64,000 nt of DNA from Phragmites australis. Its lineage: Eukaryota; Streptophyta; Magnoliopsida; Poales; Poaceae. Below the pieces are notes generated by a model that worked only from the letters and a program-made list of their open reading frames with translations, did no database searches and was not told where the DNA came from. Where the stretch lies: assembly GCF_958298935.1 (NCBI RefSeq), contig NC_084924.1:15845819-15909818 (forward strand), read 5' to 3'. The position numbers were made by a program, and so were the translations under genes. Of the stretch, positions 47,958 to 60,255 are shown piece after piece. Position 1 is the stretch's first letter. Every line of letters starts with the position of its first letter.

Positions 47958-49374
47958 CTAGGGATGGCACACACCAAGCTCTCCCCTCAAAAAGGTAAAC
48001 CTTGTTGCATCTAGAAGCTTGGTAAAGATATCGGCTAGCTGGTGTTGGGTATCTATGTAGCTCAACTCAATGTCTCCCTTCTCATTGTGGTCTCTCAGGA
48101 AGTGGAATCTCACATTTATGTGTTTGGTTCTGGAGTGTTAAACAGGTTTATTGGCTAAGCTTATGGCACTAGTGTTATCACACAAAAGTGGAACAATCCT
48201 AAATCTAACCCAAAATCTCTCAAGGTAGTAACCATCCACAAAATTTGTGAGCAACAGCTAGCAGTAGCTACATATTCTGCATAATGCTAGACTACTTGCG
48301 AGAAGACCAACACACAAGAGAAATATCCAATAAATGAGAAGTATCAGAGGTACTCTTCCTGTCAATTCTACAACCAGCAAAATTTGCATATGAAAAGCTA
48401 CGAAGAGAAAGTGAAGAGGATGCAGAAAACCAAAGGACATATTCGAGAGTATGCTTGAGATACCTCAAAATGTGTTTCACAGCTTGGCGGTGAGACGTCC
48501 TCGGTGAAGCATGGAAACGAGCACACAAGCAGATTGTGAAGTGGATGTCGGGGCTTGTCACCGTCAGGTACAGGAGAGAACCGATCATACTCTTGTACTC
48601 CCGCTGGTCTACCTCCTCACTATCTTCATCAGGATCAAGCACGTTCAAGGTAGTCATTGGTGCCGCCAATGGCTTTGCATCACTCATGTCAAACTTCTTT
48701 ATCAAATTCTTGGTGTACTTTGTTTGGTGGACGAATGTACCTTGCTTGCATTGCTTGATTTGCAGCCCAAGGAAGAAGTTGAGCTCACCCATCATCGATA
48801 TCTCGAACTCCCTGCTCATAGTTTCTGCAAACTTGGCTACAAGTGCATGAGAAGAGCCACCAAAAATGATATCATCCAAGTAAATCTGAACAAGTAAGAA
48901 ATCATTATCATGCTTGAGAGTGAACAAAGTTTTATCAGCTAACCCCATCACATGCCCATGCCCTAGCAAGAAAGACCTAAGCCTATCATACCAAGCCCTA
49001 GATGCCTGCTTAAACCCATACAAAGCTTTCTGAAGCTTGTATACTTTATGAGGGTATTTAGAATGCTCAAAGCCTGGGGGTTACTTGACATAGACCTCTT
49101 CCTCTATGAAATCATTTAGGAAAGCATTCTTGACATCCATTTGAAACAACTTGAAACCTCGGGATGCCACAAATGCAAGGAGGATACTAATAGCTTCTAG
49201 CCTAGCTACTGGTGCAAAGATCTCTCCAAAGTCTATCCCCTCTACCTGAGTGAAACCCTGAGCTACTATTCTAGCATTGTTTCTTACTATAGACCCATTC
49301 TCCCGCTGTTTGTTTTTTAAAACCCATCTAGTGTCTATGGTGTGAACATTTGGGGTGGCTCTACTAGTATCCAA
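47958..49374 (-). pseudogene. Copia reverse transcriptase and RNase H, few stops
   Basis: RT begins [11 protein letters not shown] and has [23 protein letters not shown] and [13 protein letters not shown] at 49081-49083 stands where Gln is expected, then PPGFEHS and LYGFKQASRAWYDRL follow in the same frame. The catalytic motif is YLDDIIFG (usually YVDD). RNase H has CRIDRKSTS and W-S-S-R-K, then a TAG, and its last part (TKHINVRFHFLRDH, QLADIFTKLL) runs to a stop at 47958. There are at least four nonsense codons, mostly Gln to stop. Confidence 0.9.
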
Positions 49375-49421
49375 ACTTAGTTTCTCTCAAAATTTTCAAG
49401 CTCTTCATGTATGGCATTGAC

Positions 49422-51071
49422 CTAACTAGAATCAGATAAAGCATGTCCAACATCATGGGGCTCAAAACAAGCAACAAATGCAAAATCAGTGAAATGAGTA
49501 TGAGAAACAGATTTGGACCTCGTTACCCTCTCACCAAGGTTGCCGATCATCAGCTGTGGGGGATGTTGCCGCTGAATGTGTTGAGGGGCTTCATGTTGCA
49601 AGATGACCTCCCCGTCAAACATTGCTGGTGCAGGCTCGAAAGCAGCTAAAGTGGAAGTAGAGGCTGCAGGACCCTCTGTCGGTGTCAAGGAGGTAGGAAT
49701 CAGCTCAAGAGCAAGTGTAGTAGTAGGAAGTAGTGAATCATCCATGTCATCCCCAAAAGCTGGAAGGTCGCTGTCTGCAAAAATGCTTTCGCTCACCTCC
49801 TAATCACTTGCACACTCAAAGACAGGGCTAGCACAAGGGGTTAATTCATCAAAGGTCATATCACAGGACTCCATGATGGTTTTAGTGTTAAGATTAAAGA
49901 CCTTGTAAGAATGACCATGAAGAGAATACCCCAAGAAAATGCCATCAGAAGAACGCGACTCGAACTTGTTAAGATTTCCATGCTTTAGGATGAAGCACCG
50001 ACACCCAAAAACTCTCAAATACGAAACCTTCGGCTTTCTCCTAAAATGCAACTCATAAGAAGTCAAATTTAAGATCGAGTGTAAGAAATTCCGATTGGAG
50101 ATGTAGCATGCTGTGCTAATGGCCTTAGCCCAAAACTTCCTAGGAGTCCTATGCTCATCGAGCATCGTCCTAGCCATCTCCACCAAAGTGCAATTCTTCC
50201 TCTCAACCATGCCATTCTGCTGAGGAACGCACGGGGTAGAAAATTGATGCTCAATGCCATACTCAAGACAGAAAGCATCAAAGAGATAGTTCTTGAACTC
50301 AGTGCCATTATCACTGTGAATTGCTTTCAATGCACCAGAGAGTTCTTTGAACAATTTCAAAGCCAAGATCTGAAATTGTGAAAACACTTCATCCTTGCTC
50401 ACAAGAAAGAAAACCCAAGAGTAGCAAGAGAAATCATCAATAATGACAAGTACATACCACTTCCCACCCGCCGAATGAACCAGGGAAGGACCAATAGTGT
50501 CCATTTGGAGAAGTTCTCCCAGTCGTTCAGTCATCACTAGATTGACTGGTGGGTGAGAGGCAGCAACCATCTTGTCATACCGACAAGGAGCAGAAATGAG
50601 GTTCTTCTCAAACTTGAGCTTGGGCAATTCTCGGATCAAGACTAGAGCACTCAAATGAGTAAGCAAGTCAAAGCTTATATGCCCTAGTCTCCTATGCCAC
50701 ATCCAAAACTCAGAAGAAGGTTGAGCAATCAAACAACAAGAAGAACCAAGAGGCTCAGAAAAATTAGATCCAAAAACTCTCCCAACTCTGAAAATTTGGC
50801 AAATCAAAGCGCCTGAAGAATCAAGAACTCGAGAAGTATCACGTTTTAAACGCACTTTTAAGTCCTCATCCAACAACTGAGATACAAAAAGCAAATTGTA
50901 TCCCAGATGCTCCACCAATGCCACATCCTTGAGAGTAAAACTCTCATTCACCCTTACCATATCTTTGGCTTTCACCCTTACTTTCCAATCATCCCTGAAT
51001 GTGATGAACTCATGCCACTTTGTCAGCATGAGGCTGGAGAACCATGATGTATCTCCGGTCATATGAGCCAC
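49422..51071 (-). pseudogene. Copia GAG-pre-integrase and integrase
   Basis: From about 51071: RHMTGD-like protease tail (HMTGDTSWF), then WMWHRRLGHISFDLL (His finger), where the first Cys of the usual C-A-P-C is Ser. The integrase core has DTIGPSLV, IHSDNGTEF and QQNGMVERKN, so its acidic residues are kept. The frame ends at 49800, then a spacer (49796-49422) leads to RT. The DSG active site before HMTG is shifted out of frame near 51075, so the protease should be dead. Confidence 0.87.
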
Positions 51072-53529
51072 TTGTTCTCCAGGCCTCCGCCTGCCACCTA
51101 TATGCAGGAAGAGTAGTAGGTGGATGGCTCAGTACTGGGGTTAGTCATAAACTTCTTGGGAATCCAGTACTGGGTCATCCACCCTGAAGCAGTAAAATTA
51201 GGTGCATGCAAATCAACACTAGTACATTGGGGACGAGAACCATGAAGAGAAAAATGTAGTCCACCAAAGCGGTGGAACTCAAAGCCTCTTACACGTGGAT
51301 CAATACCATATGAGTCATGGTAAAATCCATGCCAAGCACCACCTCTAGGAAGAGACTAAAAAGCGCTAGAGACTCGTGGGTAGGAGCGAGGAAAAGACTC
51401 ATGTACACCAACAGAGGGGCGGTACATGTCTCGGGTACTCCACTCCCACTCACGCTGCTCATCCCTCCTACAGCGAAAGCAAAACCCAACCAAGTGACCC
51501 TCTCTTTAGCAGTAGGTGCAGTTGTAGCATCTCTCAAGAACTTGACTACCGGTCACTCTAGGCTCTCTCACAGGGGCTCTCATTTGAGACTATGAAGCTC
51601 TCTTGGGTTGTGGTGCGGGCTTCTTCTTGGTAGGCTGTGGTGTGGGTTTCTTCTTGTTGAGTTGTGGTGTGGCATTGATTTTGAATTTCTCAGCTTCTAG
51701 GGTACTAGATGTGGTATAAACAGTCTTACTCTTCGTATTGTAAGCCACCCTCCCAATACCCAACCCAAGAGCCAAACCCGCCTTATCGGCACACATCTTG
51801 TGTCTTAGCCAAGATCAAATTCATTTTGCCCTTGCCTTCTGAGTATTTCTCCACTAGAGAAAGGAGATACTCATTCTTGACTAAAAGCTTCTCAACTTGC
51901 CCTCTAACCTAGCTAAGTTTGTCCTGAAAGATGATGTAGGTGGGACAGTTCAGCTGCACATCATTCGAACTCCCAACACTCTCCAATATAGATTACAACT
52001 CCTTGATGCACATTGCTTTCAGTTCAACATCCTTTGCAAGCAAAGGGCAATTCATGCAGACACCTAAGAGAATGATTCTAGACTCCTCCTCAGAGAGTTT
52101 CTTCTCAGCAATCTCAAGTTGAATGGCAACTTGAGCATGCAAAGTCTGAAGCTCGACAAGTTTTGTCATAACCACTCACACTCCTCATCATCACGCCTAG
52201 ACCTAAGAAATACAAGCTCAAAAGAAACAAACACATACTTAGGCCTAAGCTCCTTTAACTCATGCACAACCTTCTTAAGTAACCTATCCTAGCCAACGAG
52301 AGCATCATTCAAGGTATCGACTTGGATGGAAAGCTAGTCGTAGGAAGGTAATACCTCGAAGGGATCAAGCTCGGGGTCGCTGTCGTTGTTCTCATCCACC
52401 ATGAAGCAGAGGCCAGTGAGGTCCTTGGTCTTTTTGCTCTTCACTTGCGGTTCATCCTCCTCTGAGCTCTCCTCCTCGCTTGAAGAGGTGTCGATGTCAC
52501 TGAAAGCTACCATGAACACCCTAGAAGCTACCTTGGCCGCTTTTTTGGTCATCTTATCACTGTTCTTCTTGAAGAAGGGATTCTTGTTCTTCTTCTTGTG
52601 CTTATCGTAGTCGTGGTCATGGTCTTCCTTCTTCTTGAGATTGGGGCAATCCACTTTGAAGTGGGTGGTGTCACCACACTCAAAGCAGGCACGAGAATTG
52701 CCCTTCCTCCGGTCTCAGCTGTTGTTGTGGAAGCGGGTGAATTTCATCACGATCAGTGCAAGATCCTCATCATCAAGCACATCCACTTGCTCCTCTGTGA
52801 TAGAGACCAAGGAAGATAAAGCAAATCCACCGGATTAAGTGTAGCACAAGAAACACCAACTCCAGACTGGTTGCCACCTCTAGGTCCATAAACCAAAGCC
52901 ACGTTTTGAGATATGGGTTTTCCGACACTAATCCGAGCTGCCTTGGTTATCTCGATGGACTTGAGCTTACTGAAGAGTTCATCATAAGTTAACGTGTCAT
53001 AACTTGATGACTCTTCAATGCTCAAGATCTTCACTTCCCATATGCTACAATCCAGAGCATAGAGAAGCTTGATCTCTTTCTCGTGGTGAGAATAGGGCAA
53101 AACACCAGTTGATCAAAGATTGCTAACAATTTCATCAAAGCAAGCAAACATGGTATCCAAAGATTCTCTAGGGCCTTGCACAAACATTCGATATTCTTGG
53201 TTGTACGTGATTTGGTGTCTGGACTTAATCTAATTAGTGCCTTCATGAAAAACACTCAGAGTAGTCCAGATCTCCCGAGTAGTACGGAGGTGTTGCACCC
53301 TGTCAAACTCTTTCCGACTCATGCTTGTGAACAAAATACTTCTTGCCTTGTTGTTGGCCTCATACTGTTCGATTTGAACTTGAGTCGTGCAAGCAACAGT
53401 GATCTCATTGTTGGAATCAACTACCTCCCAAATTGCACTTCCTTGGCCTAAGAGATAAGCTTCCATGCGCACCTTCCAGTACAAAAAATTACGACCATCA
53501 AACAGCAAAATCTCCCCACCTCTCTCCAT
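51072..53529 (-). pseudogene. Copia gag (SIRE-type), disrupted
   Basis: Gag starts MERGGEILLFDGRNFLYWK at an ATG at 53529. Next are DRVQHLRTTREIW, KEIKLLYALD and YDELFSKLKSIEI, in pieces split by frameshifts. The zinc knuckle region lies near 52640-52700 (CF-C, then DCPNLKKKED). An acidic, Lys-rich stretch (SSSEEESSEEDEPQ) precedes LTGLCFMVDENN. A helical part follows (LVELQTLHAQVAIQLEIAE). The region 51072-51990 holds remains of the Gag/protease junction. Confidence 0.85.
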
Positions 53530-53577
53530 GTCGCCTACGGATCACAGAGCCAATTAAGGTCAACAAGTGATCAAACT

Positions 53578-53590
53578 GTCTCTAATACCA
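53578..53590 (-). other. Copia primer-binding site
   Basis: The plus strand GTCTCTAATACCA is the complement of TGGTATTAGAGAC, the Met-tRNA site with a C-to-T change; it lies two bases from the 5' LTR. Confidence 0.8.
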
Positions 53591-53592
53591 AT

Positions 53593-55034
53593 TGTAGGAA
53601 TGAGAAAGGCAACTAGAGGGGGGTGAATAGACACCACAATAAATTTCTTGCGAAATCGATAGCCTTCTCCTATTTGGATCACACAACGCACCTCAAAACT
53701 CAAGCAGAAGCAAAATAGTGAGAAGTTTTAACAATAGAAAATTGAGGCAACACAACTCCACAGATGGTATATGAACCATAGGTTCTATTTAAGATCAATC
53801 CACGTGTCTTAGCACTCGAAAAATCACAATTTGCAAAAAAAAAAAAGGATGAACACCGAGCAACGAAATTCTCCAAGTTGATTGTCTAGAAGCAAAGGAA
53901 TTCAAGATCCCATCACATAAACGTGTGTATGCGAATTTTATGCCTCTAGCAACAAGAAGAATGACCTCACAAGATGCTGAAATTTCAGCCCAAAAATCCA
54001 AAACGAAAATCAAAACCGGAAACTAAAAAACTTGCAAACTTGCAAGGGAACCAATAGAGAGAAACTAGGAGGGGAATTCAAGCATATGCAAAAATATAAA
54101 CTTCATTACTCAAAGAGGTCACCCCTATTTTAGGCGGATTACAAAGATTTATATCTCAAAACGCTCACCTATTATATAGGCTAAGCATTCATCCTTCTCT
54201 TATCTAAACCCTAGCTCTAAGCTCTCAAACGGGTGGCACAAGGTGGCTCAAGTGGCTGGTTCAAACTCTCTCATAGCCGTACCTGGCCTAGAATATATAA
54301 CCCCTAAGTTTCCTAGCTTTTTCCTAAAATACCCCTCTCTTGTAGTACACTCTTACCTACCCCGAGGGCATTTTAGTCCATTTTCTTCTCCATTCATCGG
54401 ACGACCGCGGTGCCTTCACTGCTTAGCTTCACCTCGATGCAAGCTTCGTGATGGTGCCATGTACTCCTACAGTCCTCTCACGGTTTTGAGGCAAAACCGC
54501 AAAACCACTTGCACGCTTCTCAAAGTGTGACTCGCCGCCTTGCTTACACCATAAACAAGCACTTTGATGTTGACATGTGTACTCCGTCATGCGATCCTGA
54601 CCGCCGACAAGTCTCTCATGCTCCTAATCCCTCGGGCCGCCTTGTCATTTGCACTGGCATCCCCTTCGTTTGACTTTTTCAAAATGATGTCTCCATGCGC
54701 CTTCCATGCTTTGCTTGACCTCCACGTGTTCAGCTAGAATCACCCTTGACTCTGCCCGGCCTCCTTGATTGTCCAGCACCAAGCACTCCGCTTGGCCCTG
54801 ATCATCCTGTTGTCGACCACCAAGTTGCATCCATCACCTGCACACCATGAGACAAGCAAATGCATATCTCCAACTTCAATTCCAGTTAGTCCATAATTAA
54901 TATGCTCAAATGAAATCCCAAATCAATTCAAATCACATAAAAGCTCATATAAAATGAAATCATCAAGCCAAGTAAATACCAATATCAATCACTCATCACA
55001 AGTAAACCAAGGCATATTTCAATTTGGTTTCTCA
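53593..55034 (-). repeat. SIRE-like copia 5' LTR
   Basis: 1442 bp, TGTAGGAATGAG...GGTTTCTCA, pairing with 45109-46569 with visible substitutions and small indels. Confidence 0.93.
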
Positions 55035-57100
55035 TAATTCTACGTCACGGTATGGTGACATACCAGGTAATTCATCCAGGAATACATCTGGATATTCACA
55101 TATAACTGGTACATCTTCTATTGATTTAGCAGATAGGTTGCATACCATAGGATTAGAGTTAGGTTCTTTAGGTTCAAATTCTACTTTGATCCCTTTATGA
55201 TTGATCAGTGTAACCTTCCTACTAGCACAAACTATATTGCCTTTGTGCTTTGTTAACCAATCTATACCAAGGATGACATCTACTCCATCTGAATTCAAAA
55301 CCACTAAGTTTGCTAGGAATTCTACCCCACTTACAAGGAGGTTAACCTGGGGGCATCCTAGGCGACACAAGATATTTTCTACAAGGGATTGAATAAGCTT
55401 AGGATTCCTAAGAACCATAGTAGGAAACTTATAAAGTGCTGCAAACTTTTAAGAAATAAGTACATGCAAAGCTCCAGAATTAAATAAGACTGTTGTAAGA
55501 GTTGAACTGAATGTGGTTCACGCAACCTCGTCTGTAGTTCTATGGTTGTCCTACTAACTGGATTCTCCTCCTCATCCTGCTCCTGCTGCTGAGACTCTAG
55601 GGGTGGCTTGCGAATTGCAATGAGCTGGAGAATTGCTCTTGTTAGCATTAGGGAAGTCTCTCACGAAGTGGCCCATTTGATTGCAGATGAAGCATGCTCT
55701 CTATGTATTGGTTGGTGTTAGGGTGCTACTCTGCTATTACTATCCTGCAATGGGATTGCAGTGTGATGGTGTTGTTGTGCAGGAGGTGGATCTCAGAGTT
55801 TGATGTTGCATAGTCTCCCGGGGGTGGGATCTCCGTCGCTAGTTGGGTCTTGTCCCCTAGGACCTACTATCCTGCTGCCTTGGCCTCTGGTCAATGAATT
55901 TCCTATTCCTCTCCATTTCTATTGCTGCACGAGCTTCTTCCAAGGGGATTGTCTTGTTCATCAGGGTGTTGAAATCATAATAGATGATAGGTACTAACTG
56001 GGCATACATGTTGTGTGGCAGTCCCTTCTTGAAGCGATTATGCTTCTTCTTGTTAGTTGACACATCCTCTGGTGCATAACGAGAAAGCCTGATAAACTTC
56101 CAGATATATTGCTTCACCGTCAATGGTCCCTACTTCAAGCTATGGAACTTGTCGGCCTTCATCTCCATGGTTCCTTCGGGCACATGGTATTTCTTGAACT
56201 CATCGCATAATTCCTCCTAGGTGATGGCTTTAGCATACATTGATGTTTCTCAGTAATTTTCCCACCATTCTGCCATTGGCCCTATGAGCTGGTAAGTTGC
56301 TAGATTCACCCAATCTTGACCTTCACAGTTGATTATGTTCAGCTTCCTGGTGATGGCCATAAGCGAATCATCAGCCTCCAGTGGGTCTTCGGTGTTATCA
56401 AACATTGGAGGTTTGATCCTCATGAACTCTGTCATCTTGTTCTAGGGATCATAACCATAACCTCTGCTATTGATTGCTCCTTGTGCTATGGCCTCCATTA
56501 GACGGGTCTAACTATCCATGACTGCCACTAGGTCATTAGCAGGTGGGGGTAGTTGAGTCCTCTGACTACTTCGGTGGCTTTGATGTACCTCTTCCTTACT
56601 GGTCTTCTACCAAGTCTTCCTTAGCCTCATTGTCCTCCACATACTCATCTTGTTCATATGCTTCCTGGCCGAGTTGGTTGTTGGAGGCTCCAACTTTTCC
56701 TCTACCTCGGCCTACAGCTGCTCTGCCTCTTCCTCTACCTCAGCCTGCAGCAGTTCTGCCTTGGCCGACAGCGACTTTCCCTTGATCTGCAGTGGCTCTG
56801 CCTCGGCTTCTCTGGCCGTGCTAACCTCTTGCTCCTTTTGCTACTTCTTCTCCGGAATTGTTCTCGTGGGCCACATTGGTGAGGATCATGTGGTGTCACT
56901 ACTGAATGTGAGATGACTGCATGACTGGCTCCATCTATCCTCCAAGGATAACAGAGAAAGAAAGAGTTGAGGTACGAAACTTCAAGATAAGGTGCAAGCA
57001 AAATAGAAACAAGGGCATCCTTGCTCAACACACAATCAAAGAGACAATAAGAAGCAACACCACACACAAGCACAAACATACATAGATAATTAAATAGACC
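55035..57100 (-). pseudogene. E3 gag and protease remnant
   Basis: Protease C-terminus: VDVILGIDWLTKHKG (about 55240-55285) and DELPGM near 55065. The DSG region (about 55470) survives as frame fragments. Gag pieces are APEDVSTNKKKHNRFKKGLP (55990-56070) and PPMFDNTEDPLEADD (56380-56425), and AEWWENY. Its N-terminus is an RGRGRAAVGRGRG-type arginine/glycine region (56690-56760), crossed by stops. The frame meets the pol half at 45108 once the copia element is removed. Confidence 0.83.
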
Positions 57101-57250
57101 TAGGACTATCTACACTAGGTCACTAATACAAAAGTTCTCGGATCTAGTATACGACAAAAGCATGCTCGCAGATCATCAGACTACAAGGTAACCTAAACAA
57201 AAGCTATTGAAGGCCTACTCCTTCAATTAACTTATCATGGCACGTCGTCC
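57101..57250. other. E3 leader remnant
   Basis: About 150 bp with no PBS or recognisable motif. The leader continues into an open frame of unknown nature (57251-57631) before the antisense LTR begins. Confidence 0.4.
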
Positions 57251-57631
57251 TCAAGCATCGGCGATGGATCCGTCAGTGGCATTGTCGGTAGCTGACTCCA
57301 CAAGTGAGGGGGTTCCTACTAGTGTCAGGGTAGAAGCGGGGTCTGTCAATCCATTGTTGTCGTCATTATGGTCATTAATGAGCTCATGCTGGCTAGGGTC
57401 CTTCTCCTCGGAGTCGTTGGTTGACAACACCATGTCTCCATCCTTGATCGGCTCTACGGGCACCAAACCTCTTGTAGCGGCTAGAACTAGTGAGCGGATG
57501 ATCCTGCCTTCCTCGATGCCTGTTGCGGTACACACTGGTAGAAGTGGAACACCTTCCTCATCTCTGGCCACAACCTGAACCGGTCGCACATCAAGCCGCT
57601 GCTGTAGCACTCTTTCCACCCAAACAAGCAC
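57251..57631 (-). other. Open frame of unknown identity (leader/LTR junction)
   Basis: A 126-codon open frame on the minus strand without an upstream ATG. Its first ~30 codons lie in DNA matching the E3 LTR; the rest is acidic (KDGDMVLSTNDSEEKDP, NDHNDDNN) and matches nothing in the window. It may be the tail of a leader ORF like the one in E2, joined by chance to LTR sequence. I do not recognise a family. Confidence 0.3.
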
Positions 57632-60244
57632 GTGGTCAGTTTCTCTTCACCCTCCTTCTTATGAGCTTGTCACTTTTTCTTTGTCCCAATGATGGCGCAC
57701 CTCTCCATGGTGACTGAGCGCCACCGCTCCTCGGCTGCATGCCGACGACCGAGCCACGGCTAGGCCCTTGGCCATTGAACCCCCTGGCTGGACTCCACGC
57801 ATCACAATGAACCTGTAGAAATACTTAGCCGACCAATTCTCCCTCCTTTTCCATCTCCTCCATCGACACTGAGCCGCCATCACCATGGCCATCTTTGGCC
57901 ATCAACAGGACCCACCATGGTGGTCGCTTGCCATTGTCAACCCCCAAAACGGGTTTGCGCGCCCACGTAGATCCCTGACTGTGGTTTCCCTTGCTAACTC
58001 GCCACCTCTAAGCTAATTTTAGCTAGCTCTAGCAAAGCACTATTGTGAACCGCCCTCTAGTTCTCTATCACCGCTCCACCCCATCCCAATGAGCCCACGC
58101 ACGCACAATGCCATCAGGCATGCACGCGTCGCACAGGCCTCCCGCCCACGTCTGCGCGGCCCAGTAGAGTAGACCATGGCTCGACCCAATAGATTGGCCG
58201 GCCTTACCCAAACCCACGATGGTCACAGGTCATATCCTTAATTATGGGTCGGCTTACCTTCTGGCACCGTGGACTGGCTTAGTCCAGCCTCGCCCAACCC
58301 AGCTAGCAATGTACAGTGGGTTACATGCACTGTACAGTGGTCCCCATAGGGGTACTGTATAGTGGGCACATAGAGGCACTATGTAGTGGGCCCAACCTAT
58401 GGGCCCATCCATGAATAGTGCCATTTCACCTTTTCTCAATTTAATTCTATGTCAAATCTTTCAGGAGTCATAACTTCTTCGTTCTGACTTGAATTTTGGT
58501 GATTCTTTCACTTAAATTCATCTAAATTTGAGATATACCTTTATATCACTATGTGATATCCATTAGGGCTCACCATTCCTGCAAAATCCTCTAGTTCTAC
58601 AAACATGATTACGATCAATAACTGTCTATACTGGAAAGAATAAATAACACCATTTTCTCTCATGAGAACAATTCAAACTGATCACTTGGCCTAGATGACT
58701 TTCCTTCTGTGAAGTCTTCTTCTAAACCTTGGTTAAATAACTTAAAACTTCACTTATTATTGCATGTACTATGTATTGCGCTATTTCAACTGCTTGCAGT
58801 AGTTAAACCATATCAAACAATTGCCATGCCTTAATGTATTACCCATAATACATATCACCTTAGGATTTACCTGTTATTATCTATATTAACGTCAGTTGAC
58901 GCCTTGATATCTAGCATGATTAGGATAGAATACATCTCTTCAGAGATGTCGTTTATGGAATACATTTCTTTGGAGATGTCGCTTCATTGAATAACAATTC
59001 AACTCATATAACCTGAATCTTTGATGATTGAGGAATCCTTAATAATCATGCGGGATATGGCGGGTGGGGTGTAAAAAGGGTAAAAATTGTTTTGGTGGTG
59101 GCAAGTGGAGTAGTCCTCAGGTTGAGGATGCTCTTGAGGGCTTGAGCTACCATTGTGGTATTCATTGCCAACTGGAGATACTTGCCCCGGTCGTATGAGC
59201 ACCGAATCTTGGGCCATTATTCTAAGCCACCCCAGTGCAACCATGCGTCATATATGGGCAGGACTTGACTTCTCTTCCTCCCAACCGAGCTGGACATTCT
59301 ACCAGGAGGGAGGTAAGCATGTAGGATGTAAATGACTATCTGGCCCTCAGCTTGGGTGTTGCAAGACTGAGAAAAGCCTGGAATTTTTCATCGGGTACGA
59401 GGCCTCTAGTGCTTGACATGTCTCGAAGTAGTTGTCAGGCAAGGGAAGGTGATTAAAGTATCTCGGTATGATTCACTCCTCCACTTGCAACGAATGAAGG
59501 TAGAATGTAAATCTATTCAAATAATTATGTCCATGATCATGGAAATGCAAAAGCAATGAACGCAACGATTAGACTCAGGGGTGTGTATATTTGATGGGTG
59601 AGTATGTGGACTAGATGTCCGTGTGATGAGGTTGCTAGCTCAATCAGACAAGAGCTATGTAGTACTAGAGGTATACCATATACAATGGTAGGGACTACAG
59701 AGCGAGGTGTAGCCCCTCCTAGGAGCAAACTACCCCAGATATACATTGTTACCTTGTTTAAATTGTTTCAAAGCTATCAGTAGAAAATATATACTGGACA
59801 CATGCATAAACTGCTTTACGCTTAAAACTAAAACTGTAAAGCCTTATTCTTGAGTCATCCCTTATGCATCTATCAATATCTTGAAGTAGTATAGAACTTG
59901 CTGAGTACCTTCCATGCTCAGTCTTGCGGATTTCAGATTGTTGAGATGGAGATCAACCTCTATCTAGATGAAGCTAAAGAGAAAAATTCTAAGGTCGCGT
60001 CCACACCCGAGTTGTCTATGGCATTGGGTTGCTTCAGTTTGTTTAACTTCTTTTATTGTAGGTTCTTCTGTCTGGTTGGTCAGTCGTGGATCCTTGTTAA
60101 CAACACCATCTTTTCCCCTTTCAGAGAATTATTTTAATCGAAGTATGTATTTGACATCATTTTGTTGAATTATGTGTGTATTAGCTACTTGACCTAGGGA
60201 CTGATACATGAGGCACCGGGGAACCCGAGGTCGAGGTCCTGACA
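57546..60244 (+). repeat. E3-type LTR fragment in reverse orientation
   Basis: Its reverse complement follows the E3 LTR from its first ~50 bases to about 2.7 kb in. The outer end, TGTCAGGACCTCGACC read from 60244, differs from the E3 LTR start, so it comes from a related family. The inner end fades near 57546, so it is truncated. It ends exactly against the PBS remnant of E3. Confidence 0.75.
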
Positions 60245-60251
60245 GATACCA
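60245..60251 (-). other. E3 primer-binding site, truncated to 7 nt
   Basis: The plus strand GATACCA is the complement of TGGTATC, four bases from the LTR start at 60256. The remaining AGAGCC is missing, replaced by the reverse LTR fragment. Confidence 0.65.
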
Positions 60252-60255
60252 CTCC

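Larger units (their letters stand above)
45109..55034 (-). mobile_element. SIRE/Maximus-like Ty1/copia element nested in E3
   Basis: LTRs (45109-46569 and 53593-55034) flank a 7-kb interior with gag, protease, integrase, RT and RNase H on the minus strand. The flanks read GAATT and TAATT, a 5-bp duplication with one change, and joining them restores the reading frame of E3 across the gap. The LTRs differ by visible indels and substitutions, and pol has relatively few stops, so it is of moderate age. The lineage call rests on Gag (LTGLCFMVDENN, acidic SSEEE stretches) and the long region between pol and the 3' LTR. Confidence 0.92.
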
